Shown: positions 1 to 11,462 of the stretch, piece after piece | Numbering within the stretch: the first letter of the stretch is position 1 | Layout: each line of letters opens with the position of its first letter | Notes under the pieces: generated by a model | Told to the model about the DNA's origin: nothing | Seen by the model: the letters and a program-made list of their open reading frames with translations, nothing else | Database searches by the model: none | Origin: Megalonaias nervosa | Lineage: Eukaryota; Mollusca; Bivalvia; Unionida; Unionidae | Length of the DNA: 64,000 bases | Direction of reading: 5' to 3' | Assembly: GCA_016617855.1 (NCBI GenBank) | Contig: JAECUM010093712.1 | Span: forward strand, 62,001 to 126,000 | Translations under genes and position numbers: made by a program

Positions 1-1255
1 AGAAAATGTTCCACAACTTGGAAATCACATCAATGTTCTCATGCAAAATGACAAAAACTGTTCGCATAGTGACCCAGGCTTTGGGTCTTTACTGGGATAA
101 GAAACTTGAAAACTTATGCCACACCGAAAAATTTGCCATTCTCAATGACAAATCAAATGATAATTGGACAATAAAATGCTGAGTCTTCATTAATGTTATT
201 TTGACAAGGATGTAATCAGGATATTCACAATTTAAACTTCTTGATGGACTCTGTACAGTTGTACTATTGTTGCGACATTCCAATTAGTCAATCAAAGGAC
301 ATTTTCCAATTCTGAGGAAAATTTGGACTCACTCCAGAGGAAACCTGGATCCAGAAAAAATAAGTGCTAGTATAAAGATCAGGCAATGATCTACATTACT
401 AAGAAGGCTAAAATGCCTGCACCACATATACAAACAGTATAAAAGCAAGTTACTATGAAAGGACTGATGTGATGAGATGATGTGCATATTTTAATATTTA
501 AAATATGGAAATTCGTTCAATAGTTGTCAATTTGGTAACATGCTAAAAATCAAAATCCTCCTAATCTGAAGTCAAAACTCCTTTTGCAAATTTTTCTGAT
601 CTGTCCTCAGCTGACCTATCTGTTCTGTCACATGTATGCACGGTATGTATTAAACAAACCCATCTGTGTTAAAATGTATTGCAACCTTGAAATCTCTTGT
701 ATTTCAATCTATTTATTTCTTATAAACTCTGAAAATCTGTGCGTGTATGTATGCATTTGGGTTCATGTATATGTGCATGCACATGTATGTGTGTATGTGG
801 GGGAGGGGGTATGTGCCACCTCATCACAAAAGTGGCCATGTAGTGCCAACAAAGTCTTATATTCCAAAAATGTGAACAATTAATTGCAAAAATATTTTGA
901 ACATAAAGCCTTCCAAATAAATGTATAACTAAGCACAACAAGAAAATATATAAAATGTAAAGATGAAAAAATTCTGTACAATGTATATAAAATAACCAGT
1001 AAAGGTAATACAAGAAAAATCATAACATGATTAAAATTTCTTGTATAAACAGCATTCACTTAAAAATTCCAAGATTTTCTTGTGTGGTATATCATTGTAC
1101 AGTTTCTTCAAGCAGTACATATCGAAATACTACTGCCTCACAGAATGTGCTCCACTGTCAGTGAACAAACAAGATGTAATTTGCTTTCTGAGAGGTTTCA
1201 ATATTATTCAAAGCTGAAAGTATGGGTGTTGCATCAGCAGTTCCAAGTATGAACG
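1..1255. other. Left edge, mostly featureless
   Basis: AT-rich. It has a TG-rich run near 740-815 and a strong minus-strand acceptor at 92-96 (cccag). No exon can be fixed. Confidence 0.4.
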
Positions 1256-1393
1256 ATCCAGGTTTGATTGGGAGTGGTATGCAAAATGTGGAGCAAAATC
1301 TCATAAGATACTACTCCGACATCAAGGCAGACGCAAAAAAAACATAAAATAGGATACGCAGAAGAATATTTATCACCAAGCTTGTCTACTTAC

Positions 1394-1547
1394 AAAGTGT
1401 TTCATCCATAGCAACCCTGTAAAACTGATGACACACCTGGGCACACCTGACAAGGTCTGATTGGGACAGGTAGGCAAGGATGTGGAGTAGAATCTCATCA
1501 GGCAGACACTGCCATACTGATACTGACCCTTCCTGGATGCGTGGAGT
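1394..1547 (-). CDS. Gene 1 F-box exon
   Basis: The exon follows a pyrimidine-rich acceptor ending in cag and ends at a gtaagt donor. It starts in phase 0 and ends one base into a codon (51 codons plus 1). It encodes a clear F-box: WQCLPDEILLHILAYLSQSD followed by LVRCAQVCHQFYRVAMDETL. F-boxes bind SKP1 and make the protein a substrate receptor of an SCF ubiquitin ligase; that role is known for the family and inferred here. It is the last well-supported exon before the window edge. A strong acceptor at position 91 would add a short tail ending in a stop at 39-41, but I cannot tell whether that is used or whether the gene continues outside. The link to the upstream exons rests on phase only. 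Confidence 0.75.
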
Positions 1548-3130
1548 CTGAAATATAGTTAGCATAATTAAGAGGCTAATTAAATAATTGGTTGGCATGC
1601 AGACGTAAAAATAATTATCATCATGCAGCTTTAACAAATCAATATTGTTTATCAAATATGAACATTTAAAATAGTTCATATGCTGAAAGCTTTTCATTCT
1701 TGGTCAAAAAATATATTTTCCATTGGAGGTTTATGTAACCATGTGCAACTCTGGTGGTTACTGCCTATATTATAAAGTGTCAAGTTTCATGGTTTCTTTC
1801 AGGAGACAATGATCAACTCAATTCATACCTAAGTATGCTGTACAATACACAGTTCTTACAAAGCAGTGTGTGTGTGTGTGTGTCTGTGAGATTTTTAATG
1901 TAGCTTTAAAAAAATTTCAGTCATATCGCTACGATGTCTGCAGTGTGACAGTTTATAGTGATGTTTAGCACTTGGGCATAATGCCACAGACATGCAGCAT
2001 GATGTACCACGCAGTCACATTATCCTGACACCCGGCCGACCAGTCCTAACACTAACCTCTTAATGCTGAGCGCCAAGTGAGGCAACTGTTAGTACCATTT
2101 TTAAAAGTCTTTGGTATGACTCGGCCGGGGTTTGAACTCATGACCTCCCACATCTGAGGTGGACACTCTATCACTAAGCCACCGGAGCAGTCTACAAAGC
2201 AGGGACAAATAATCAATAAAAAATTCATAAGCATGCACTAATTAGCAATATTTATTTCAGAAATACTTAGAAAGCCAAGTCAGAAATTTCAAAATACTAA
2301 ATTTCAGTCCATATTTAGTACAGTATTTTCTCTACATTAAAATAACTTTGCCAGAGAAACTGAATAAAGTATACACACATTGTGTTATAGACAATGGACC
2401 ACACTATGCTTGTACTTGTGAAATGTGTTGCCAGGTGTAGTTTAATGACTTCAGCTGATGTACATGACATTCTTCCAATAGCTGTACCCCACTAAGCTGG
2501 TGAACACATACTAAGAAAGTGGACTGCTGAAATTTCACTTTTGGTGTGCAGCATCACTGACATATGCTTTATAATCCTGGCACTTCTTGCATAATACTTC
2601 AGAAGTGAAGGCATATGGCTCAATAACACTCAACATCACATACACAATTTGGAGCAAGGTACCAGTCCAGTTTATTAATCATCTTGTACACTGGATTGAC
2701 TTTCTTAATGACCTGCATCAGGTGGTAAAATCAATGTTTGATGCTGCACAGTTCAGTGTAGCATGGGTTGTACTACACCTACAACACCTGGATAACACAG
2801 ATGAATGGAGTGTATGGAGTGTAACTCAGTGATGGCTACATGTAAGTAAATGGAAAATGGTATACATGCTTTGTACTGTAAGCCATTTTTAACACAATCA
2901 CAGTGCAACATCTTAAGGTATAGTACTGATTACACTTGAAACACCTGAGTGATTATGATATGGTGTAATATATCCTGTAACAATGGTTTTTACATTGGCA
3001 CAATTGGAAAATGATCAATGTATACTCTACTGATACTTACTCAGATGTTTTTAATTAGTAATGAATGTCAGGTCAAAATAAATATTCTTAATAATAAAAT
3101 ATATCTAACAATAAGATCAAAAGTAGCTAC
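1548..3130. other. Intron sequence around SINE A
   Basis: Apart from the SINE at 1862-2192 nothing recognisable is seen. Confidence 0.5.
1862..2192 (-). mobile_element. tRNA-derived SINE, family A, full-length
   Basis: On the minus strand the head has an A-box-like GGTGGCTTAGTGATAGAG and a B-box-like GAGTTCAAACCCC. A body shared with 37878-38197 and 63863-64000 follows, and it ends in a (CA)n tail (seen here as GT repeats at 1865-1882). Confidence 0.8.
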
Positions 3131-3316
3131 TGGATATACTTGCTGATGAGTCTCTGTACAGACCCAGATTGCATAATGCGACAGCAAATCTGGTTCTGTG
3201 CAGTATGTCAGTAGAACAAACTACACAGACCCTAATCTGCATGCACATTATGATATGGCAGATCAATAAATTTGTTGTTGCAATTTGACTTGACTTATAA
3301 GCAAGTATATATGGTA
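3131..3316. mobile_element. Fold-back MITE copy 1
   Basis: Most diverged copy of the eight-member family. The right end cttataagcaagtatatatg is intact and the left end is degraded. The internal hairpin arms are still visible (ctgtacagacccagatt and aatctggttctgtgcag). Confidence 0.7.
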
Positions 3317-3401
3317 ATTTACAGGAACAATGACTTCAAGTGTAATGTTGAATCATTTTTCCATTTTTGAGAATGAAGAAAGCTTACAGAAGAGCACTCA
3401 C

Positions 3402-3448
3402 CATTTGTAGGTACTTGCTGTATGTACTCTTCGGCGATGCCATCATCT
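3402..3448 (-). CDS. Gene 1 small linking exon (candidate)
   Basis: This 47-base segment is bounded by an excellent acceptor (tttctccttgcag) and donor (gtgagtg). Read with a two-base start it gives MMASPKSTYSKYLQM after the split codon and ends in phase 0. That is exactly what is needed to connect exon 17402-17266 (one base left over) with the F-box exon (phase 0). A second open frame (DDGIAEEYIQQVPTN) also fits the same exon but would not fit both neighbours. No domain is recognised. A competing candidate at 16709-16639 has a weaker acceptor. Confidence 0.5.
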
Positions 3449-4459
3449 CTGCAAGGAGAAATTTATAGTAAATTGATATTAATTGACTCACCATTATATT
3501 TACAGCAAACTGATTTTAATTGTCTCACCATTATGCCATTTTCATTGTCTAGAAACCTGGTAAAATTCTTTAAACTTCCTTGATTCACTGATTTCTAATG
3601 CATTTTCAGCCAAAGAAAGTTATTATATTACTTGGAAATTTGCATTTCTACTAATTGATTAAGACAAAATCAAGTACAGTCTGTAGTTAAATCTTAAGAC
3701 ATATATAAAGACACATGGTTTCATCAATGTCTCATTTAACATCTTATAATCAAATCAGAGTTCTCATCTGTTTTCGTCTATAATTACAAACTGGATTATT
3801 TGATCATGTTTACCTAAGTGCCTAAAAACCACATAGGCAAATACCAGCATAAATGTCAGGATAGAATCTGACATAAACTGCATTCTTCATAAAATGTAAA
3901 GTACATATACAACAGATAATACAGTAATAATTTACATATTGTTGATAAGTGATCAAAAAGCTGATGAATTACAATATTAACTGAATTATGTGTAAATTTT
4001 ATATTCTTTTTTTCCCTTCATGCCAAGATATATGGTCTCATTATATTAAGAATGCCAATATGTTAAAAGTCAATTTTCCTGTTTCCCTGAAGCATGGAAA
4101 GAATCAAGTGAAGATGAGACCTTCAAAGGCTGAGACCTGGGCTCATGGATAATTAAAAGGCACAAAAAATAACATACTTTGAAATTATATCCTATGTTTC
4201 AATTTATATTAACAACATAGCTATTTTTATTTCCTTTCATACAGGCATTCTGAAGGTTAAAATAAGTAAACACTTTTTTTTAAACAAATAAAAAAAAATC
4301 ATTATTGATTCCATGGAAGCCCTGGTGGCCAGAACCAAAGGCCATATTCACCAATTAAGTCAGCATAAAGGGAATAAGAAGAATTCTGCAGTGTCTCACC
4401 TGCTCCACTTTGGCATAATCCAAAAAACCTTTCAAAAACCACAACAGCTTGAATTTTGG
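3449..4459. other. Intron sequence, nothing recognised
   Basis: AT-rich, no convincing exon or repeat. Confidence 0.5.
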
Positions 4460-4680
4460 CCCATAGAGAATAGTACTCTCTAAACTGAATACACCCAATA
4501 AATTTCACTTCTGTAATACAACATTGTCTAAGAAACAGAGCTAACTGCAAATACTAAATGTAATCAATGGAGCATGAGGAGTAGTGACCTACTTTTGCCT
4601 GTGGTGAGTAGTACATACCAAAGTGAATATACTCATTATGTTTCATGGCTGTATGCACAACAGTGTCAAAAAAACAATTT
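4460..4680 (-). repeat. Diverged repeat monomers left of the DIRS element
   Basis: Phrases such as tcatggctgtatgcacaaca, gacctacttttgcc and ggtgagtagta also occur in the array to the right of the element (10755-11460). At least one and a half monomers are seen. An open frame across 4302-4550 runs through this repeat and is not taken as a gene. Confidence 0.6.
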
Positions 4681-4696
4681 TTTCAAGTATGATATG

Positions 4697-4861
4697 TTTC
4701 TTTGAGAATATTTACCCAGTCATAATACCTTAGGAGAACTACTATTACCTTGCAAATCCTGCCCTCTCATATAATATTTTCATCTAAAAGAAGCTAAATG
4801 TTATCTGCCCACCAAGGTGGCAGTCAGGCAGAGTGATCTCCTCTTGGTATAGGGATTGGTG
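4697..4861. repeat. Left inverted terminal repeat of the DIRS element
   Basis: Partner of 10573-10743. It contains cttaggagaactactatta, taaaagaagctaaatgtta and aggtggcagtcaggcag. It is the 3' end of the element. Confidence 0.85.
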
Positions 4862-4948
4862 GCAAATCCTGTGAATATCTAAATTACTACTGGAGCAGAA
4901 GGTACACTTTCTATGTGGCTGTTGGGGGGCTGGGAGGTTGAATGTGTA

Positions 4949-5043
4949 TTATGATTGGGTAAGTAAGCATTCATGAAGAAACAATATATTTTACTAGAAA
5001 AAAAATTTGGTTTCTTCTTTAAATCATAAAACTTTAGGAGAAT
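4949..5043. repeat. DIRS internal complementary region
   Basis: Two short stretches copy the outermost bases of the terminal repeats in opposite orientation: attatgattgggtaa (4949-4963) and tttcttctttaaatcataaa (from 5011) with ctttaggagaa after it. In DIRS elements this region templates joining of the two ends during circle formation (established for DIRS-1). Its position next to the 3' terminal repeat is the expected one. Confidence 0.75.
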
Positions 5044-5341
5044 AGGTAAAAGGTGGAGAAGATACATCCCTTTACCCAGGAGATACCATTTCCAGTCCCC
5101 TAAGGTATGTGAGACAGCTTCTAGATAACCGAATGGAGGGGACTCCTTCTGTCGGGGAGTGGCTTATATTGGGAATATTTTTCCGTCTGCAAATCCAGCA
5201 GAAGTCATGAAGCCACATCTTAACAAGCTGTCTAGAGACCTGGAGAGATGACCTGTTGACATGCAGATATAGTCCCACCAAATCAATCTGAGCCCCCAAG
5301 AGAATGCAGACTCTGATCTCTAACCCTTGGCCTGAATAATG

Positions 5342-6309
5342 TCAGCTAGAGAACAGTTCTGGTGAAATGCTATTCTGGTGGCAACTGCTGTAACCTCGTG
5401 AGCTGAAATAAACAATAAGTTCATTTGAGCTGGGGTTATTTCTTGATATGCAGAGCAAATAACCCATTTTATCCAGGACGAAATAGTCTGTGCTGATATA
5501 TTTTCCTGTTCTTTTTTTAGAGGTAAAAATAATCGTGATCACCCTTGAAGCAGCAGTTCTGTTCTATTAAGATACCACCTCAAAGCCCAAAATGGGTCTT
5601 GCAGGTGGTCTTGAGCTGAAGTGTCCAGAATAGACAGTGGTTTCATAACAAAAGTCTGGTTACCCATGGACAGAGGCCTGTTCTTGGTGATGAAAAAGGG
5701 TGCTGTTATAGTGAAACTGACCCATCTTGTCAGAACTGCATGTAATGCGAGTCTGCTGATAGGGTATGTATTTCAGATTCTGTCAGCCATTGTTAATGCA
5801 TTGAGGAAGCAGATCTTGTATGAAAGATGAACCAGAGATGCATTTGAAAGTGGTTCAAATGGTGTCTTGTTCAAACAGGTTAGTACCCAAGATAGGTTCC
5901 ACTTTGGGCACAGAGTCAACCTTTTTGGCCATGTATATTCAAAGTTGGAGAAAAGGTCAGATATTAAGTCTTTGTTTTGTTTGATATCTATTCTTCTATG
6001 ATGACAAAAGGTGTCAGTGATCATGGAGCAGTAACCTTTCATTCTGTGCTAACTCTCTCTCTTCAAAGAGCCAGAGGAGGAAATCAGCTGTTTGCAGTAG
6101 AGATGCCTGAAGATGTACAATGTGCTCTTTTGTGTGTGTGTGAAAATTTGCCACCTGCCTTTGTACGCTCTCAGAGTCGAGGGCCTTCTTGCTTGAGCGA
6201 TTCTCTCCATGACAGGTTGACAGAACTGTTTATTCTTTAGGGCCTGTATAATATGATCCAGATATGCAGGTTCAGTAGCTCTGGGTAGAGATGAAACAAC
6301 TGCCATCAT
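5342..6309 (-). pseudogene. DIRS tyrosine recombinase remnant
   Basis: The N-terminal part (6309-6049) carries MERIAQARRPSTLRAYKGRW, the typical start of the core-binding domain of DIRS recombinases. The catalytic part near 5403-5389 reads AHEVTA where active enzymes have HEVRA, so the second catalytic Arg has become Thr. A stop follows where a Trp is usual (ADIIQAKG then TAG). Confidence 0.75.
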
Positions 6310-7322
6310 GGTTGTTTGAGTAGATGTAAGAAAATCCCAATTTTCCAGGAAGTCTCCATTGCGAGATTGATGAGGTCATACTGATCTATGACTTCTTCCA
6401 TCTGAGTGGTGCAACAAAGATGAAGCAACAGTAATTCTCTTGCTTTCTGTATCACCTTTGGTATCAGATATTGGAGTGTAGGCATATGCGTCCAGACTGT
6501 TCCAATCTATAGATCTATAGATTGAGCATCAACTGCTCATGCTTTTGGATCCATGAGTGGTGAGACAAAGGGTGGGAGTGTGGCATTCCACCTTGTCACA
6601 AACAGGTCCACCAGTGGTCAGTCCCATCGGGCATATATCTGAGTGAAAACCAAAGGGTGAAGAGACCATTCTTTCTGGATTAGTTGATTGTTATGGGACA
6701 AGGAATCTGCTAGTGTGCTAAGTCATCCCACAATATGATGAACTTGAACATGGATTTGTTGTTGACAATACCACTTTAGAAAAGTCCCAAACCAGTATAA
6801 AAAGGTCTAGGGACTTGGTTCTGCCTTGCCATTTGAGTTGTCAGACAGAATGAGGACTCCCTTCCATTTAATTATTCCTGCCACCAGTGAAGGGTTTTCA
6901 AAATGGCCTTATCTCTAGAATACTGTTATGAAGATGCTGTTTCTGGGGAGAGCATGCTCTGCTATCTTCCTGAAAGATTGGAAGTAGGTGTGCTTCCCAA
7001 CCATCTATAATTGCATCTGTACGGACTGATCTCTGGCAGTTGTACTTGCAGAGGTATACCTGGTGTGAGCCAAGTTAGGTTGCCCCAATTCCACAGACAG
7101 TACCTCAAATGTGTGCAGATGGGGAGAGGTTGATCCAGTGGGCAAACTTTTGGCCTCTACTGGGATAAAAGAATCATTTGTCATGGATGCATATAAAGGC
7201 AACCTAGGATGATGAGATCCACTGCCAAGTTGAGCAAGCCTAGTAGGCAAAGGAACTCCCATGCAGATGGAGGTTTCCTTGAAAGTAAAGAAGCCATCAT
7301 GGTTCATGTTTTCAATGCCCAT
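6310..7322 (-). pseudogene. DIRS RNase H region remnant
   Basis: Fragments match the DIRS RNase H block. VLILSDN (near 6855) corresponds to the conserved S/TDN. After it come traces of the LFATRxNxxLPxFxSPxxDPxAxAVDA motif (about 6500-6620), which in this group links RNase H to the recombinase. Many stops are present. Confidence 0.65.
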
Positions 7323-7324
7323 TC

Positions 7325-7745
7325 CTAAGGGAGATGTACTATTTTTGCCATTATATTTACCCCTATACCTAGATGAAAATATTGTTGAGATGGTACTAGG
7401 TCAAATTTGTCCTTGTTGACAAGGAATCCTAGATTGGTAAGGAGTGTAACATGGGTTATCATGTCATCTTTTAAGATATAATTCACCTGATGTTTTTGCA
7501 GGATATCATCACAGTAACTTGTTGACTGTAGAAATGGTCTGAACATGCGCCATTACTTCGTTCATCAGACAAGTGAAGACCCAGAGACTGATGTTGAGTC
7601 CAAATGGAAGCACTCTGAATTGGTATATGATGTCATTGTAGATGAATCACAGGAACTTCCTGGAAACTGTGTGAATAGGGATGTGAAGGTATGTTTTTTA
7701 AGTCCATAATGATTCTGAAGTCTCCCACTTGCAATGGATAAAATT
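7325..7745 (-). pseudogene. DIRS reverse transcriptase remnant
   Basis: Reading across frame shifts, the segment shows the DIRS RT motifs in order. A motif-A-like MDLKN lies near 7710. FRVLPFGLNISLWVFT (motif B) is around 7575-7610. YCDD (motif C) is at 7505-7516. LGFLVNKDKFDLVPSQQYFH with LGIG follows. In-frame stops and at least two frame changes show it is inactive. Confidence 0.8.
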
Positions 7746-8899
7746 CAAAATGCACCATGGTGTTTAAATTGAAAACCAATTAACATGAATGAATTGATTG
7801 AGGGCACTTAAGTCAAAGACAGGGCACAGAATGTCATTTACATTTGGGACCAAGTCTGGAATAAAACCCTAGAGAATTTATATATTTTCTTGAATAAAAC
7901 CCAGGAGACTCTTTATATTTTCAGGAGAAGGTCATTTATTTCTTGCTGCAAGGTGGTGGCTTTGAATGGGTCCATTGGGACATTCATAACTGTTGGGCAT
8001 CTGGACAGAGAAGGAAGAGTTTTGAAATGATGCAAAGTACCTTAGAAACCACATGTCGAGCCCATTGATTGTCTTGGCAAATTTTGTCCCATTTGGCAGC
8101 AAAGAATTGGAGCCTTCCACCAACCAGGATCTGAGAAATGGGAAGAGTGGAGATGATGTCCTTTTTTGAGAGATGGAGGCTGTCATGTTAAAATGTTTGA
8201 GCAAACAATAGGTCCCTCTCTGTGTTTTACCCACTTTGCTGTGTGAGAACTCTGGCTTTTGATGGGTGGAGCTTTGATAGGACTGCTTTCCAGAGGATTG
8301 TGTCCTAAGTGTGGCCCTTGCATCCTTTTGTTCCTTTCCCAGAATGTCCCTGTATCAACGCTGTGGTTGTGGGAGAGGGAAATTGATGTCCTTGGTGGCT
8401 TGTTTGCAGGCTTCTCTGATCTTTTAAAATGAACATTAGAGGAAAAAGGCTGTGCTCATAGCTTGGTTTTATGGTGTTCCTTAAGGAAAGTGGAGGTAAA
8501 CAACTCTGAGTTTCATTCCACCAATTATAAATTTGTAACTGTAGTTACAGCATTGGCCCAGTGTGTTGAGCAGCTCTCTTTAATAATTCGGCCATTTTTG
8601 AGACTGACTCTCATGCATATTCTGTGGAATTTAGAGTGAGAGAGGATAAGCTATGTTCCACCAGTTGGAAAATAGCCATATATACCATGTCCAACATGGA
8701 GCCCACAGCTACGATATTGTATACCAACTGCTGAGTGTCATTAAAGGTCATCCAATCCATATGTATGGAATGTGGCTTTGTCATCCCCAAAGCTGCAATA
8801 TCACAGTGGGTTTCCAAATCAAATAATGGTGTATGACAAAGGCAGAACTGCCAATAAAAATTTGATGGCAGTCACTTTTGTGTGAAGAAAAGTCAGCCG

Positions 8900-9760
8900 A
8901 TGCTTGGATCTTGTAATTGCTGGTAAAGGCAGTTCAAAATGTCTCTAACTCTGCCTACCTGTGGAAGTAATTTAAACTTGGATTCTTCTTTTTTTGTTAT
9001 AATATTAACAGATGCTGGAGCTCTGGTTCAGGGAGTTGATAGAATGGGAGGAGGAGGGCAGAACTTTGGAGGTAAAAGGTGGAAAACTTTGATGGAGGCT
9101 CAGAAGGCCTCGTCTTCTTGCAACATAATACAGTCCAGAACCAACAAAGGCACTTCAGAGCAAGCATCATTATCTTTGCTTGCATGAGATGAGGTTAACG
9201 TCCCCTGTGATGCCTGAGACTTAGCTGGCAATAAATGTCAAGGTCTGCTGCACACAAAACTGGCAGAGCACCCTGTATTTGAAACTATGACTTCCAAGCG
9301 GTCACTGATTAAGGAGTCTCTTCTCATGGCACATATATGGCTTAGGCTGGTCAAAACGGAAATAGGCCATGTCTGTGTGGGGAGGATGTTGTGTGATCCA
9401 TTAGGTTGGGATGGCTTAAGGGATATTTGATCCAATGTGACTGGTCCAAGCATCTGCTGAGTGGGAGAAAACTTTTGGCTATTTGTTTAGCTCTTTCCCT
9501 TGAAGTTCCAAAACAGATATAGAGTCGAACCCTGTGGTAGCATGGATGATAGGAGTTGCCAACAATGAAGAGACCTGTGGTGTTGACTTGGGTGTCAGGA
9601 CTGTCTCTGATTGTGAAGATTTCCAGCACTTCATGGCTGAAGAGTCATTTGTTGACTTATTCCCACTGTCTGCCAGAAATTCTTGTGCTGAGGACAGATC
9701 AGCATATAGACTTATGATATTTTTGTCCTTAGATGTTTGTTTCAGTGGTTTGCCCATGGT
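8900..9760 (-). pseudogene. DIRS 5' (gag-like) region
   Basis: Minus-strand reading gives broken, Ser/Thr-rich polar frames such as LYADLSSAQEFLADSGNKST in the place where DIRS elements carry gag. Gag is poorly conserved in this group, so the call rests on position inside the element. Confidence 0.35.
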
Positions 9761-10572
9761 CTAATCTGTAAGATAAATAGAGCAGAATGTATAGACCTGA
9801 GTAGCCCTGTACCTGTCTCTTTGGACTTGATATTGGTGCAGAGCTATACCTTAAAATGTGCTTAGAAATTGATAGCAGACCATCTAATAAAGCAATGAAG
9901 GCTACAGGTATAATATAATTTACAAAACACTGTACCCCGCCTGTAGGAAGGTAGAAATTATTAGCCTGTGGGCCTGTACCTGTCTTTGTTTTGAACACAT
10001 AGTGGCTGTCTTTGTTTTGAATACATGGTGGGCACAGAGCTATACTATACGATGTTTTATCTGGAAAATAGTAATAGCAGATGATCTTAATTACCATACT
10101 ACCTGTAGTTGGGTCAAGGATGGCCTGTACTGGAAAATCATTGAAACATGGTGCCCAGATGCTAAGAATGCCTTGGTATAGAAAACTCACCTGTATGTAC
10201 CCAGTTATAACGGAATTATACACATATAGAAGAGTTTATTAAAGACATTCGGGCTTCATGCATAAAAAAATAGTTGTCATCTGAACTTATCATGAAGTTG
10301 CATAGGCTACTTGTGCAAGTCATTATAGCTATTAAATGTGAGAAGATGACAAAGTATTACAAACTTGTAAAGATAGAACTTTGTCAGCATTAGGAAGAGA
10401 GAAAAGTTGAAAATTATAGAATTGAGTATACTTTCCTAAGAAGTGAAAGGACTCCTCTAACTAGTAATGGTATGCTTCCAAAGTTGAATCTGGCTTTTAC
10501 GAGGTTTGTCGTGGTGAGAGCATGCTTCTTAGCACAAGTGGAAGAAGTAGCTGAGATATTCATGCGATCAGA

Positions 10573-10743
10573 CACCAATCCCGATATGAAGGGGAGATCC
10601 TTCTGCCTGACTGCCACCTACGTCACTGGGCAGATAATTTTTAGCTTCTTTTAGCTAAAATTGTTTATTGGGAGGGCTGGATTTGTGAGGTAGTAGTAGT
10701 TCTCCTAAGATTTTATGATTGGGTAACATATTTAAAGAAGAAA
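10573..10743. repeat. Right inverted terminal repeat of the DIRS element
   Basis: The reverse complement of this segment aligns base for base, with scattered changes and short gaps, to 4697-4861. Shared blocks include aggtggcagtcaggcag, ttaggagaactact and taaaagaagctaaa. This is the 5' end of the element. Confidence 0.85.
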
Positions 10744-10754
10744 TGGATCTAAAT

Positions 10755-11460
10755 ACAACAGCTTAACACATTCTTTGGAGCATGAATTATTGGTCACTGT
10801 AACCTAGAAAGTCATCCTCCTACAGGAACAGACCCATTAAGTTTCATGATTGTACATATAACAGTGTTTGAGGAAATTAGCTAGATGCAAAAACATAACC
10901 TAGTCATGGGCTTGATATATAGGTCCATGACCTAATTTTACCTGTAGTACCTCCCAAAGGAATAGACCCATCAAGTCTCATGACTGTCCATACAATAGTG
11001 TAAAAGAAATCCAGTTAAATGCAAATAAATTATGTAATGACTGGAGCATGAAAATATCCTCCAAGATGAACAGACCCATCAAGTTTCATGACTGTACATA
11101 AAACAGTGTTAGATAAACCAAACTAAATGCAAAAACTTGACATAATTACTAGAGTGTGATAACTAGAGCATTGTGAATTATTTAGGTCCATGGTGAGTAG
11201 TGCCCTCCCCCCCCCCTCCTCCTCCACAAGATGAACAGACCGCAAAGTGTTATGGCTGTACATACAACAGTTTCTGAGAAAATTAGTAAAATGCTAAAAC
11301 TTCAAGTAATCACTGGAGAGTTAAAATTAGTTCACCATGACCTACTTTGGCCCATGGTGAGTATTACCTTTTAAGATGAATACACTCATCAAGTTTGATG
11401 ACTACATAAACACAGTATCAGGGGAAACGAGCTAAACACAAAATGTAACATTGATGCCAA
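10755..11460 (-). repeat. Diverged tandem repeat, period about 160, right of the DIRS element
   Basis: Four to five degenerate monomers share gacccatcaagtttcatgac, tgtacatacaacagtgt, ctagagcatg and ggcccatggtgagta. The same family appears left of the DIRS element, so the element seems to have inserted into this array. Poly-C (about ten bases) lies near 11207. Confidence 0.7.
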
Positions 11461-11462
11461 TG

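Larger units (their letters stand above)
4697..10743 (-). mobile_element. DIRS-type retrotransposon, full-length but coding-dead
   Basis: A 6.05-kb element is bounded by about 170-base inverted terminal repeats and reads on the minus strand. From its 5' end (right) it holds an unassigned gag-like region (about 9.76-8.9 kb), RT, RNase H and a tyrosine recombinase. An internal complementary region lies just inside the left terminal repeat. That order and the inverted repeats define DIRS elements, which integrate by a tyrosine recombinase instead of an integrase and make no target-site duplication (established). All domains are broken by stops and frameshifts, so it is a fossil. It lies in gene 1's large intron, same strand, and interrupts an older tandem repeat. 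Confidence 0.85.

Noticed and set aside
39..91. Terminal exon of gene 1 after the F-box
   Set aside because: The acceptor is good and the phase fits, but the encoded tail is only about 17 residues and other reading frames are equally open; not enough to list as a feature.
4302..4550. 82-residue minus-strand frame with an apparent acceptor and donor, first taken as an exon
   Set aside because: The segment aligns with monomers of the tandem repeat flanking the DIRS element, so the open frame is not evidence of coding.
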